DNA of 9,574 nucleotides from an uncultured Eubacteriales bacterium (lineage in GTDB: Bacteria > Bacillota > Clostridia > Oscillospirales > Acutalibacteraceae): the NCBI GenBank assembly GCA_934476545.1, contig CAKSOB010000055.1, forward strand, positions 1 to 9,574. The letters are read 5' to 3'. The notes beneath the pieces are model-generated. The model made no database searches. It was given only the letters and a program-made list of their open reading frames with translations, and was not told where the DNA came from. This document shows positions 1 through 7,580 of the stretch, piece by piece (position 1 is the first letter of the stretch; every line of letters begins with the position of its first letter). The translations under genes were made by a program, and so were the position numbers.

Positions 1-2061
1 CATACCGGTACCAACGATCGGCGCTTCGGTTTTCATCAGCGGCACAGCCTGCCGCTGCATGTTAGAACCCATCAGCGCACGGTTGGCGTCGTCGTTTTCG
101 AGGAATGGAATCATTGCAGTTGCAACGGAAACTACCATTCGTGGGGAAACGTCCATGTAGTCAGCCTGAGAGCGGTCTACCTCCACAAACTCGTCACGGC
201 AGCGACCGTTAACCTTTTGGTTTACAAAGCGACCGTTTTCATCCAACGGTTCGTTCGCCTGTGCTACAATGTAGTCGTCTTCGATGTCAGCGGTCATATA
301 TTCTACTTCCGGCAGAACAACACCGGTAGCCTTGTCCACACGACGGAACGGCGCTTCAATAAAGCCGTATTCGTTAATACGTGCAAAGGTTGCCAGATAA
401 GAGATCAAACCGATGTTTGGACCTTCCGGTGTTTCAATAGGACACATACGGCCATAGTGGCTATAGTGAACGTCACGAACCTCAAAGCCCGCACGATCTC
501 TGGACAGACCGCCTGGACCCAGCGCAGACAGACGACGCTTATGGGTCAACTCTGCCAGTGGGTTGGTCTGATCCATGAACTGGGACAGCGGAGAAGAACC
601 AAAGAACTCTTTGATTGCCGCTACAACCGGACGAATGTTGATCAGAGAATGTGGAGTCAGAACCTCCAAATCCTGTGCTTGCAGGGTCATTCTTTCGCGA
701 ATCACACGCTCCAAACGAGAGAAACCAATACGGAACTGGTTCTGCAGCAATTCACCAACAGAACGAATTCGACGGTTGCCCAAGTGGTCAATGTCGTCGG
801 TGTTGCCCAGACCCATTGCCAAGCAGTTCATATAGTTAATGGAAGCAAAAATATCGTCAATGATGATGTGCTTTGGAATCAGCTCATCAATGCGGCTGCG
901 AATTGCTTCCTTGATTTCATTTTCATCGTCGAGGGATTCCAAAATCTCGTTCAGCACGGTGAAACGAACACGCTCTTTGATACCGCACTCTGCCTTTGCA
1001 TCAAAGGAAACGAAGTCGTTGATATCTACCATGCCGTTGGAGATGATCTTCACCTCTTTGTCGCCTACTGCAACGTAAGCGGTGCATACACCGGCATCGT
1101 CCATAGACATTGCACGATCCAGTGCGATTTTCTCGCCTGCTTCCGCCATAATCTCGCCGGTCATTGGGTTTACGATCGGACGGGACAATACCTGGTTTGC
1201 CAATCTGCCTGCCAGATTCAGCTTCTTATTGTACTTATAGCGACCGACTCTGGACATATCATATCTTCTTGCATCGAAGAACAAGCTATTGATATGGGAC
1301 TGAGCGCTTTCAATGGTCGGTGGCTCACTTGGACGCAGCTTGCGGTATACCTCAAACAGCGCCTCCTCGGTAGATTTGCAGGGATCTTTTTCGATGGTGG
1401 CAATAATCCGATCGTCGTCACCAAAGTAATCCAAAATTTCTGCATCAGAACCAAGACCCAGCGCACGGATAAATACCGTAATCGGGATCTTTCTGTTCTT
1501 ATCAATTCGAACATAAAATACGTCGTTGGCATCGTTTTCATACTCCAGCCATGCGCCACGGTTCGGGATGACTGTGGAGCTGAACAGCTCTTTACCGGTC
1601 TTATCGTACTCCATTTTATAATAAACACCGGGAGAACGAACCAACTGGGAAACGATAACACGCTCTGCGCCGTTGATTACAAAGGTACCGCTGTCTGTCA
1701 TCAATGGGAAGTCACCCATGAATACCTCGGACTCTTTAATCTCGCCGGTTTCTTTATTTAGAAGTCGTGCAGTGACGCGCAGAGGCGCAGCATAAGTGGC
1801 ATCTCGCTCCTTACACTCCTCTACACTGTAATTGGGCTTGTTGCGTTCCAAATGATAGTTGACGAAATCCAATACTAAATTACCGGTATAATCGGTAATG
1901 CCGGACACATCTTTGAAAACCTCCTTGAGGCCATCATTCAGGAACCATTCGTAAGAGTTCTTCTGTACCTCAATCAAATTTGGCATTTCCAAAACTTCAT
2001 CAATTTTGGAAAAACTCATACGAGTTGTTCTGCCTAATTGCTTCGGTTTCACATTCACCAT
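1..2061 (-). CDS. rpoB: RNA polymerase beta subunit, N-terminal 687 codons (partial, 3' end beyond left edge)
   Basis: This is the catalytic beta subunit of bacterial RNA polymerase, which with beta' forms the active-site cleft. The frame is open from an ATG at 2061 to base 1, and the last codons read EAPIVGTGM, a stretch conserved across RpoB. Family landmarks in order are EVLEMPNLIEVQ (residues about 21-32), NGAERVIVSQLVRSP, DTDDIDHLGNRR-like NTDDIDHLGNRR, LLQNQFRIGFSR, FGSSPLSQFMDQTNPLAELT with HKRRLSALGPGG, and CPIETPEGPNIGL. The main rifampicin-pocket residues are sensitive-type: Gln494, Asp497, His507 and Ser512, equivalent to E. coli 513, 516, 526 and 531. Roughly 55-60% of a normal RpoB is present, with no frameshift. 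An in-frame GTG at 2073 has AGGA 5 nt upstream and would add four residues. I prefer the ATG because MVNVKP fits the family N-terminus, although its GGAG lies 11 nt away. The gene has its own promoter and is not in the operon of the upstream genes. Confidence 0.98.
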   Translation of the reverse strand, partial: MVNVKPKQLGRTTRMSFSKIDEVLEMPNLIEVQKNSYEWFLNDGLKEVFKDVSGITDYTGNLVLDFVNYHLERNKPNYSVEECKERDATYAAPLRVTARLLNKETGEIKESEVFMGDFPLMTDSGTFVINGAERVIVSQLVRSPGVYYKMEYDKTGKELFSSTVIPNRGAWLEYENDANDVFYVRIDKNRKIPITVFIRALGLGSDAEILDYFGDDDRIIATIEKDPCKSTEEALFEVYRKLRPSEPPTIESAQSHINSLFFDARRYDMSRVGRYKYNKKLNLAGRLANQVLSRPIVNPMTGEIMAEAGEKIALDRAMSMDDAGVCTAYVAVGDKEVKIISNGMVDINDFVSFDAKAECGIKERVRFTVLNEILESLDDENEIKEAIRSRIDELIPKHIIIDDIFASINYMNCLAMGLGNTDDIDHLGNRRIRSVGELLQNQFRIGFSRLERVIRERMTLQAQDLEVLTPHSLINIRPVVAAIKEFFGSSPLSQFMDQTNPLAELTHKRRLSALGPGGLSRDRAGFEVRDVHYSHYGRMCPIETPEGPNIGLISYLATFARINEYGFIEAPFRRVDKATGVVLPEVEYMTADIEDDYIVAQANEPLDENGRFVNQKVNGRCRDEFVEVDRSQADYMDVSPRMVVSVATAMIPFLENDDANRALMGSNMQRQAVPLMKTEAPIVGTGM

Positions 2062-2226
2062 TCGCTCAATCACTCCATTCCTATATTTACCGTATATGGC
2101 TGCCGTCTCGTTTCATGACCGGCTCTCCATAAATCGACGGGAAATTCTTACAAAATATCCCTCACTCGTTCATGGTTCCTGTTAAAATTCACGATTCTGT
2201 AGACGCAATTATCCATAATGGTGCAG
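2062..2226 (-). other. rpoB 5' untranslated leader (inferred, about 165 nt)
   Basis: This is the stretch between the predicted start point of the consensus promoter and the rpoB start codon. It is longer than translation needs. It contains one modest hairpin at 2102-2123 (GCCGTC on one side, GACCGGC with one bulged base on the other, 9-nt loop), about 40 nt upstream of the start codon. No U tract follows it, so it is not an intrinsic terminator. I recognise no riboswitch, T-box or ribosomal-protein leader. A 22-codon open frame (2216 to 2148) starts within about 10 nt of the predicted transcript end and has no SD. Confidence 0.5.
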
Positions 2227-2232
2227 TTTATT

Positions 2233-2261
2233 ATTATATCGCACTCTTTTCCGTTTGTCAA
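2233..2261 (-). promoter_or_regulatory. Full-consensus sigma-A promoter for rpoB
   Basis: Read on the minus strand, TTGACA (2261-2256) and TATAAT (2238-2233) are separated by exactly 17 bp, a perfect match to the housekeeping sigma consensus. The DNA upstream is AT-rich (runs of A and T around 2262-2300), compatible with an UP element. The predicted transcription start is near 2226. The promoter sits just past the terminator of the preceding operon, so rpoB is transcribed independently of it. Confidence 0.9.
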
Positions 2262-2309
2262 TATGAATAAACAATTTTTTGGAAATTTGTCTATTTCACA
2301 TATTGCATT

Positions 2310-2354
2310 AAAAAAAACAGAAAAAACTGACAGATTCTCCTTCTGCCAGTTTTT
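2310..2354 (-). terminator. Intrinsic terminator closing the dgt-like/dnaG/sigA/rrf2 operon
   Basis: On the minus strand a 13-bp stem, AAAAACTGGCAGA paired with TCTGTCAGTTTTT (one G-U pair), closes a 7-nt loop (2335-2341). It is followed by T6, CTG and T8. It lies about 20 nt past the rrf2 stop and upstream of the rpoB promoter, so it separates the two transcription units. Confidence 0.92.
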
Positions 2355-2373
2355 CGTTATCACAAAATTGTGA

Positions 2374-2787
2374 TCATTTTATTTGATCGCTTTTGTCGGA
2401 GATTGCTTCTCCGTCAAAGGTATAGCCGTCTAATTTTTCTCGCACCAACTGCGAAATCTCGGCATAAATTTTATGTACCTTGCAGGCGGAATTTGCACAA
2501 CAGTAATCTGCATCCTGACACCTGCTAATTGTGAACGGTCCTTCAATAGCTTCGATCACCTGACGCAATGTAATTTCCCCCGCCGGACGAGCCAGTTCGT
2601 AACCGCCGGAAGCCCCTCGGTAAGATCTGACCAAATCTGCGCTCACCAATTTCCGCAAAATCTTCAGTGCAAACCGCTGCGGTACATGGGTGATCTCGGA
2701 AATTTGACTGGCGTCGGTGCGCTGCGCACAGTTTGCCAACATTTCCACAATCCGCACCGCATAATCCGCTTCCAAAGTGATGTTCAT
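2374..2787 (-). CDS. Rrf2/IscR-family transcriptional regulator with Fe-S ligand set
   Basis: This 137-residue protein has the Rrf2 winged-helix layout. The start MNITLEADYAVRIV is followed by a helix-turn-helix (about 26-50), the wing motif RGASGGYELARP (57-68), a dimerisation helix and a cysteine-rich loop. The loop holds Cys90, Cys96, Cys102 and His105. This C-x5-C-x5-C-x2-H spacing is identical to the [2Fe-2S] ligands of E. coli IscR (Cys92/98/104, His107). An extra Cys97 is present, and Asp8 matches the fourth ligand described for [4Fe-4S] NsrR of Streptomyces coelicolor. It is therefore probably a Fe-S cluster-sensing repressor or activator; whether it is IscR-like or NsrR-like cannot be decided from sequence. 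The ATG is preceded by GAGG with a 7-nt spacer, right after the sigA stop (11-nt gap), so it is co-transcribed with sigA. Its targets are unknown and no isc or suf genes are nearby. Confidence 0.93.
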   Translation of the reverse strand: MNITLEADYAVRIVEMLANCAQRTDASQISEITHVPQRFALKILRKLVSADLVRSYRGASGGYELARPAGEITLRQVIEAIEGPFTISRCQDADYCCANSACKVHKIYAEISQLVREKLDGYTFDGEAISDKSDQIK

Positions 2788-2798
2788 AATGCAACCTC

Positions 2799-3890
2799 TT
2801 AATCCAGAAAATCTTTCAGCTTTTTACTGCGACTGGGATGACGCAGCTTCCGCAGCGCCTTCGCTTCGATCTGACGAATCCGCTCTCTGGTAACGTTAAA
2901 CTCCTTACCGACTTCCTCCAATGTTCTGGATCTGCCATCCTCCAAACCAAAACGAAGGCGAAGCACCTTTTCTTCTCTTGGGGTCAGGGTATCCAGTACC
3001 TCGGAGAGCTGTTCCCGCAGCAAGGTGTGGGAAGCAGCATCTGCCGGCGCCGGCGCATCGTCGTCCGGGATAAAGTCGCCCAAGTGGCTGTCTTCTTCTT
3101 CACCGATTGGTGTTTCCAGAGAAACCGGCTCCTGTGCAACACGCATAATTTCTCGAACCTTATCTACCGGCATATCCAACTCTTCTGCAATCTCATCGGC
3201 AGACGGCTCGTGACCGTTGGTGTGAAGCAACTGGCTGGATACCTTCTTAACCTTATTGATGGTTTCTACCATATGCACCGGAATTCGAATGGTTCTGGCT
3301 TGGTCTGCAATGGCTCTTGTAATTGCCTGACGAATCCACCAAGTTGCATAGGTGGAGAACTTAAAGCCCTTGGTATAATCGAACTTTTCAACCGCTTTAA
3401 TCAAGCCCAAGTTTCCTTCTTGAATCAAATCCAAGAACTGCATTCCTCTGCCCAAGTAACGCTTTGCAATGCTGACAACCAAACGCAGGTTGGCTTCGGA
3501 CAGTTTTTTCTTTGCTGCCTCATCGCCGTCTTTAATGCGAATTGCCAAGTCGATTTCATCCTCCGGAGAAAGCAGCGGTACACGACCGATCTCTTTCAGA
3601 TAAACCTTAACCGGGTCGTCAATGGCAATGCCTTCTGTGCTGAGGACGTTCTCGATATCTTCGTCATCCTCTTTATCAACGACGTCCAGATCCTCTACCT
3701 GCAAGTAGTCAAAGTCTTCGATAATCTCGATGCCCTCGGATTCCAGATTGTCATAAATTTTTTCAATTTGTTCCGGCTCAAAGTCAAATTCACCCAAAGC
3801 ATCCAAAATTTCTTTGGTGTTCAGTTGTCCTTTACTCTTACCGGAATCAATCAAAACTTTCATTACTGATTTTTTATCTGGTACGTTCAT
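2799..3890 (-). CDS. sigA: Principal RNA polymerase sigma factor (SigA/RpoD)
   Basis: This 363-residue protein is the housekeeping sigma factor, close to the 371 residues of B. subtilis SigA. It directs core polymerase to -35/-10 promoters such as the one in front of rpoB in this window. Visible parts are a short acidic region 1.1 (1-85), region 1.2 starting at DDPVKVYLKEIG (91-102), and region 2 from about 131 to 201, with core-binding LDLIQEGNLGLIKAVEKF and the -10-recognition helix YATWWIRQAITRAI (181-194). Region 3 follows (about 205-285), then region 4.2 with the -35 helix-turn-helix TLEEVGKEFNVTRERIRQIE (323-342). The SD AGGAGG overlaps the dnaG stop codon and lies 6 nt before the ATG. 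The gene belongs to an operon with dnaG upstream and rrf2 downstream. All the expected motifs are intact. Confidence 0.98.
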   Translation of the reverse strand: MNVPDKKSVMKVLIDSGKSKGQLNTKEILDALGEFDFEPEQIEKIYDNLESEGIEIIEDFDYLQVEDLDVVDKEDDEDIENVLSTEGIAIDDPVKVYLKEIGRVPLLSPEDEIDLAIRIKDGDEAAKKKLSEANLRLVVSIAKRYLGRGMQFLDLIQEGNLGLIKAVEKFDYTKGFKFSTYATWWIRQAITRAIADQARTIRIPVHMVETINKVKKVSSQLLHTNGHEPSADEIAEELDMPVDKVREIMRVAQEPVSLETPIGEEEDSHLGDFIPDDDAPAPADAASHTLLREQLSEVLDTLTPREEKVLRLRFGLEDGRSRTLEEVGKEFNVTRERIRQIEAKALRKLRHPSRSKKLKDFLD

Positions 3891-3900
3891 GCGTATCCTC

Positions 3901-5676
3901 CTACTTTTTCTGCTCTTTTAATCTTTGCAGATACGACTGCACATCTTCCGCATTGGCATCTGTGACATGCTCTGCCCGCAATTTAAATTGTTCCTGCTGA
4001 ATAATCGTTCGATACTCTACGGCATCCGCATACCGCAGGGTGATCTCACTGTATTTTGCAATCATTCGAGAAATGGCTGCAATTTCTTCCACGGTAAATT
4101 CTCCGGAAAGATCCATCAATCCGCAGGAAGCGCCATTTCTCATTTTACCCATGATTGCCGTATATACCCGACGATTGAAGGCAGTACAAAAGTTTTCCGG
4201 AGAAAGGGTTTCCCAAATCTCCTGCACTTCTCTATCCGAGGGATTCCGCAGCAAGAATGCAATCAACCCCTCCTCCGCATTGGCGCAACGGAGGTTTTGG
4301 AATTTTTCCGGATTCACGGAATCTCGTACACCGGTCACTTGCTGCTGATATTCCCGAAATTCTTTTTTCTGTCGGTTCTGCGCTCTGCCCCGCCGCAATT
4401 TATTGATTTGCAGTTGAACCGCCGTTCGGTCAATATTCATCTCTTGCGCCAACCGACCGGCATAAACATCCCGTTCCATGGGGTTGTCCAGTTCCGCTAA
4501 AATTTCTGCCGCACCGTTCAAGTATGCAACTTGCCCTGCCGGCTCCCGCAAATTGTATCGGCTTTTTAATTTAGAAAGCTGATACTGCACATCATTATCG
4601 CTGTTTTCCAACATTTGCCGGAATCGAATCGCCCCCTGCTCTCCGTGAGAACGAATATATTCATCGGGGTCCTTTCCGTCCGGTACCACCAGAACTTTTA
4701 CATTCACACCGCAGTTCCGCAAAAAATGGATCGCTCGCTGTGCCGCCCGCTGTCCTGCTTCGTCGGCATCATACGATACAACCACTTCACTAACATAACG
4801 GGACATCAACTGTGCCTGCTCTTGGGTCAGCGCGGTTCCCAGTGTTGCCACCGCATTGGAAAATCCCGCTTGATGCAGCGCAATCACATCCATATAGCCT
4901 TCTACCAAAAGCAATCGGTCATCCTTACAATTTTTTGCAAAGTTCATGGCAAACAAATTGCTGCTTTTTTTAAACACCAAGGTATCAGCGGTGTTGAGAT
5001 ATTTTGGCTTTTCATCAGTCAAAATTCGACCGCCGAACGCAATTACGTTTCCTCGTAAATCAATGATGGGGAACATCACTCGTCCGGCAAAGCGGTCTAC
5101 CAACCGGCTGCCGTTCCGAGAAACAAACGCTACGTTTGCCTGTACCTGCTCTTCTTTGGAATATCCCAATTTTGTCAGATGGTCAGTCAAGGCAAATCGA
5201 GAAGGCGGCGCATAGCCTAATCCAAAATGGCGGATGGTGTGGTCTGTTAACCCTCGACTGCGAAGATAGGATAAGCCCTCTCGCCCACCTTCTCCAACCA
5301 AGCAGCCATGATAGAACCGAGCGGCTTCCCGATTGATTTCTAATATTCGCCCTTTTAATTTAGAGAGACTATTGTCGTAATCGGTTTCCGGCACCTGCAA
5401 GCCTGCACGATCTGCCAAAAACTTGACCGCTTCCATATAATCCAAATGCTCTATATTCCGAACAAAGGTGATTACATCGCCACCGGCATGGCAACCGAAA
5501 CAATAAAAAGAATTGCTGTCGGTATATATATGAAAGGAGGGTGTTTTTTCACTATGAAACGGACAAAGCCCCACATAGTTTCTGCCTCGCTTCTTTAGGT
5601 TTACATAAGAAGACGCCACCTCCGCCATGTCACTGCGTATCTTTAATTCTTGTAAAAATTGATCCGGTAAAGCCAT
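3901..5676 (-). CDS. dnaG: DNA primase DnaG
   Basis: This 591-residue primase synthesises RNA primers for the replication fork and normally binds the DnaB-type helicase. Domain order is canonical. The N-terminal CHC2 zinc-binding domain has Cys38, His41, Cys59 and Cys62 (LCPFHSEKTPSF, YCFGCHAGGD). The catalytic core has the basic patch DRFAGRVMFPI (194-204), AFGGR (213-217) and PKYLN (225-229). Its TOPRIM fold has the acidic motifs VEGYMDV (Glu259) and SYDADEAG (Asp303, Asp305), which bind catalytic metals. A low-conservation C-terminal region (about 460-591) corresponds to the helicase-interaction domain. Length fits the family (about 600). The start ATG has GGGAG with a 7-nt spacer, and the gap to the preceding gene is 20 nt. 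The gene is followed directly by sigA, the widespread dnaG-sigA pairing. Confidence 0.98.
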   Translation of the reverse strand: MALPDQFLQELKIRSDMAEVASSYVNLKKRGRNYVGLCPFHSEKTPSFHIYTDSNSFYCFGCHAGGDVITFVRNIEHLDYMEAVKFLADRAGLQVPETDYDNSLSKLKGRILEINREAARFYHGCLVGEGGREGLSYLRSRGLTDHTIRHFGLGYAPPSRFALTDHLTKLGYSKEEQVQANVAFVSRNGSRLVDRFAGRVMFPIIDLRGNVIAFGGRILTDEKPKYLNTADTLVFKKSSNLFAMNFAKNCKDDRLLLVEGYMDVIALHQAGFSNAVATLGTALTQEQAQLMSRYVSEVVVSYDADEAGQRAAQRAIHFLRNCGVNVKVLVVPDGKDPDEYIRSHGEQGAIRFRQMLENSDNDVQYQLSKLKSRYNLREPAGQVAYLNGAAEILAELDNPMERDVYAGRLAQEMNIDRTAVQLQINKLRRGRAQNRQKKEFREYQQQVTGVRDSVNPEKFQNLRCANAEEGLIAFLLRNPSDREVQEIWETLSPENFCTAFNRRVYTAIMGKMRNGASCGLMDLSGEFTVEEIAAISRMIAKYSEITLRYADAVEYRTIIQQEQFKLRAEHVTDANAEDVQSYLQRLKEQKK

Positions 5677-5696
5677 TCTGATACTCCCACGATTCC

Positions 5697-6698
5697 CTAA
5701 ACCTTCCAGAATTTTGGTATAAACAACGCCTCAAAGGTATCCACCGCAAAATGGTCGGTCATACCTGCTATGTAATCCGTCACCGCCCGATCGACACCTT
5801 CTTCCGCAGCAATGCGCTGCATCAACGGCGGAAGCTGTTCCGTATACTTCTGAAAATGATGGTACAGCGTTTCAATCAACAACGGTACTTTGGATTCTTC
5901 TGTTTTTGCGACAGGATTTCGATAAACCTGTTCAAACATAAAGCTGTGCAATGCCTGAAACGATTGGCGAACCGATTCCTCCATAGTGATAACACCTGCT
6001 TGGCTGTGATTCACAATAGAATGAATCAGCGTGGTAATTCGCTCCGATTTGGTGCTGCCCAAGGCGTCGCTGATTTCCTTTGGAATATCGGATTCCTGCA
6101 ACACTCCTGCCCGCACAGCGTCTTCAATATCATGATTGATATAGGCGATTCTGTCGGCATATAATACCAACTGCCCCTCCAGTGTAGCGGCATCCGGTGT
6201 TTTGGTGTGATGAAGAATTCCATCCCGCACCTCAAAGGTCAGATTCAAGCCCTGCCCTTCTTTCTCCAGAACCTCTACCACACGCACACTTTGTTCAAAG
6301 TGGCAAAAGCCGGTAGGCGACAGTTGATGCAGTACCCGCTCTCCCGCATGACCAAAGGGGGTGTGTCCCAAATCATGCCCCAAGGCAATGGCTTCAGTCA
6401 ACGTTTCATTAAGCTGCAAGGCAACCGCCATGGTTCGTGCGATCTGCGCAACCTCTAATGTGTGCGTCAGTCGTGTGCGGTAGTGATCTCCTTCCGGAGA
6501 AAGAAACACCTGTGTTTTATGTTTCAAGCGACGAAAGGCATTACAGTGAATAATGCGATCTCGATCTCGTTGATACGGTGTCCGCAACGGACAATCCGGT
6601 TCGCTTTTGCAACGACCTTTTGTACGATTGGAAAAAGCAGCATAAGGGGACAACATCAGTTCTTCAAATCGCTGTGTTCGTTCCCGTACAGTTTCCAC
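5697..6698 (-). CDS. dGTPase-like HD-domain deoxynucleotide triphosphohydrolase
   Basis: This 333-residue member of the deoxyguanosinetriphosphate triphosphohydrolase family splits dNTPs into deoxynucleoside and triphosphate. The family signature RDRDRIIHCNAFRRLKHKTQ begins at residue 44. The HD-domain metal ligands are His79 (RLTHTLEVAQIAR), His108-Asp109 (GHDLGHTPFGHAGE) and Asp182 (YADRIAYINHDIED). A C-terminal helical region follows. Length matches the shorter bacterial 'dGTPase-like' branch rather than E. coli Dgt (about 500), so substrate preference (dGTP or other dNTPs) is not certain. The start is a GTG with a very good SD, GGAGG 7 nt upstream (6706-6710); no upstream ATG competes. 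It leads the dnaG-sigA operon, so nucleotide-pool control is linked to priming. Confidence 0.93.
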   Translation of the reverse strand: METVRERTQRFEELMLSPYAAFSNRTKGRCKSEPDCPLRTPYQRDRDRIIHCNAFRRLKHKTQVFLSPEGDHYRTRLTHTLEVAQIARTMAVALQLNETLTEAIALGHDLGHTPFGHAGERVLHQLSPTGFCHFEQSVRVVEVLEKEGQGLNLTFEVRDGILHHTKTPDAATLEGQLVLYADRIAYINHDIEDAVRAGVLQESDIPKEISDALGSTKSERITTLIHSIVNHSQAGVITMEESVRQSFQALHSFMFEQVYRNPVAKTEESKVPLLIETLYHHFQKYTEQLPPLMQRIAAEEGVDRAVTDYIAGMTDHFAVDTFEALFIPKFWKV

Positions 6699-6722
6699 GG
6701 TACCACCTCCAATCCAAGAAAG

Positions 6723-6756
6723 CTAACACGACTTCTGTTGCCATAAATCGTGTTAG
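6723..6756. repeat. Perfect 9-bp inverted repeat in the dGTPase-like gene leader
   Basis: CTAACACGA (6723-6731) and TCGTGTTAG (6748-6756) are exact reverse complements separated by 16 bp. On the minus strand the repeat ends 12 nt upstream of the GGAGG of the dGTPase-like gene. It could be an RNA hairpin near the ribosome site or an operator for a dimeric regulator. No U tract follows on either strand, so it is not an intrinsic terminator. A TACAAT hexamer (minus strand) lies just upstream of it but has no convincing -35 partner. The rest of the 143-nt gap (6699-6841) shows nothing else I can name, and the preceding gene has no visible terminator there. Confidence 0.7.
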
Positions 6757-6841
6757 AGATTGTAAAAACAGCCTTTTTCGCTATTTTCACATACTTTCAT
6801 AGAGATATACGAAGGAAAACCCAAAATCCCTGCAAAAATTT

Positions 6842-7468
6842 TTAATTTATTTGAAAAAATTGTTCTCCTGTCACTTCCACAGCAACACTTCCGCAAGTAG
6901 CGTCTGCCAGCTGCTTTTCAAATCCGGACAAATCTTCCTCTGCCATATGGAATTTGAGGGTGACGGTTTCTCCAAAATCACTGTCGTCTAAAAATCCATT
7001 ACACTCCGGAATCAGAGAGGCAATTTTTCCGTACTGATTATAGTCGCAGGTTAAGGCACACAGCTTACACACCGCCATGGTGATCACCTGTGCTTTCTCT
7101 ACCGCCAACCGTGTAGCGTGAGAATACGCCCGCACCAGACCGCCACCGCCTAACAAAATTCCGCCGAAGTAGCGGGTGACTACCACAACCACATCGGTTA
7201 CACCGGTTTTGAGCAGCACATCCAGTGTTGGAATTCCGGCAGTTCCTTGGGGTTCTCCGTCATCGGAATACCGCTTGATTTGCCCTTCTCTCAGACAATA
7301 CGCATACACATTATGCCGTGCGTCCCAGTGCTTTGTTTTAATGGACTGGATAAAGGCAATCGCTTCTTCTTCCGTTTGAACCGGCTTAATATAACCGATA
7401 AACCGAGAGCGTTTTTCTGTGAATTCATCACAGGTTTCCAACTGCACCGTCTTGTAAGAATCTGCCAT
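6842..7468 (-). CDS. YigZ/IMPACT family protein
   Basis: This 208-residue protein belongs to the YigZ (E. coli) / YvyE (B. subtilis) / eukaryotic IMPACT family (UPF0029 domain). The core motifs are unmistakable: KRSRFIGYIKPV (19-30), WDARHNVYAY (48-57), RYSDDGEPQGTAGIPTLDVL (66-85) and VTRYFGGILLGGGGLVRAY (97-115). The remaining C-terminal part (about 137-205) matches the DUF1949 ferredoxin-like domain. The length is normal for the family. The molecular function is not firmly established in bacteria; eukaryotic IMPACT acts in translational stress signalling. The start ATG follows AGGGGGAGGACA, a strong but slightly close SD. Only 30 nt separate it from the U tract of the rpmE terminator, so it either has a promoter embedded in the terminator region or depends on read-through. 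Confidence 0.95.
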   Translation of the reverse strand: MADSYKTVQLETCDEFTEKRSRFIGYIKPVQTEEEAIAFIQSIKTKHWDARHNVYAYCLREGQIKRYSDDGEPQGTAGIPTLDVLLKTGVTDVVVVVTRYFGGILLGGGGLVRAYSHATRLAVEKAQVITMAVCKLCALTCDYNQYGKIASLIPECNGFLDDSDFGETVTLKFHMAEEDLSGFEKQLADATCGSVAVEVTGEQFFQIN

Positions 7469-7498
7469 TGTCCTCCCCCTTTCCTATTTCTAATGCTG

Positions 7499-7526
7499 AA
7501 AAAAGCGGTGCAATCAACTGCACCGC
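7499..7526 (-). terminator. Intrinsic terminator after rpmE
   Basis: On the minus strand GCGGTGCA and TGCACCGC form a perfect 8-bp GC-rich stem with a 6-nt loop (7513-7518), followed at once by TTTTTT (7504-7499). It lies about 55 nt past the rpmE stop and about 30 nt before the YigZ-family start codon. Confidence 0.93.
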
Positions 7527-7580
7527 CTCACCAGAAAAGACAAACTAAAAGAAATAACACTCGGTTCTTATGAACGCTTC

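Noticed and set aside
484..600. Possible rifampicin-resistance substitutions in RpoB
   Set aside because: All main resistance positions (Gln494, Asp497, His507, Ser512) carry the sensitive residue.
217..1761. 514-codon open frame on the plus strand
   Set aside because: It is exactly antisense to rpoB, whose minus-strand frame is unmistakable, and its translation resembles no protein family; it results from codon bias in a highly expressed gene.
2148..2216. 22-codon upstream open frame in the rpoB leader
   Set aside because: It starts about 10 nt from the predicted transcript 5' end and has no SD; no attenuator-like structure follows.
2148..2363. 71-codon minus-strand open frame between rrf2 and rpoB
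   Set aside because: It runs through the terminator hairpin and the consensus promoter, so it cannot be one transcript-borne gene; its translation is low complexity.
2838..3869. 343-codon open frame on the plus strand
   Set aside because: Antisense shadow of sigA with no recognisable domain or SD-supported start.
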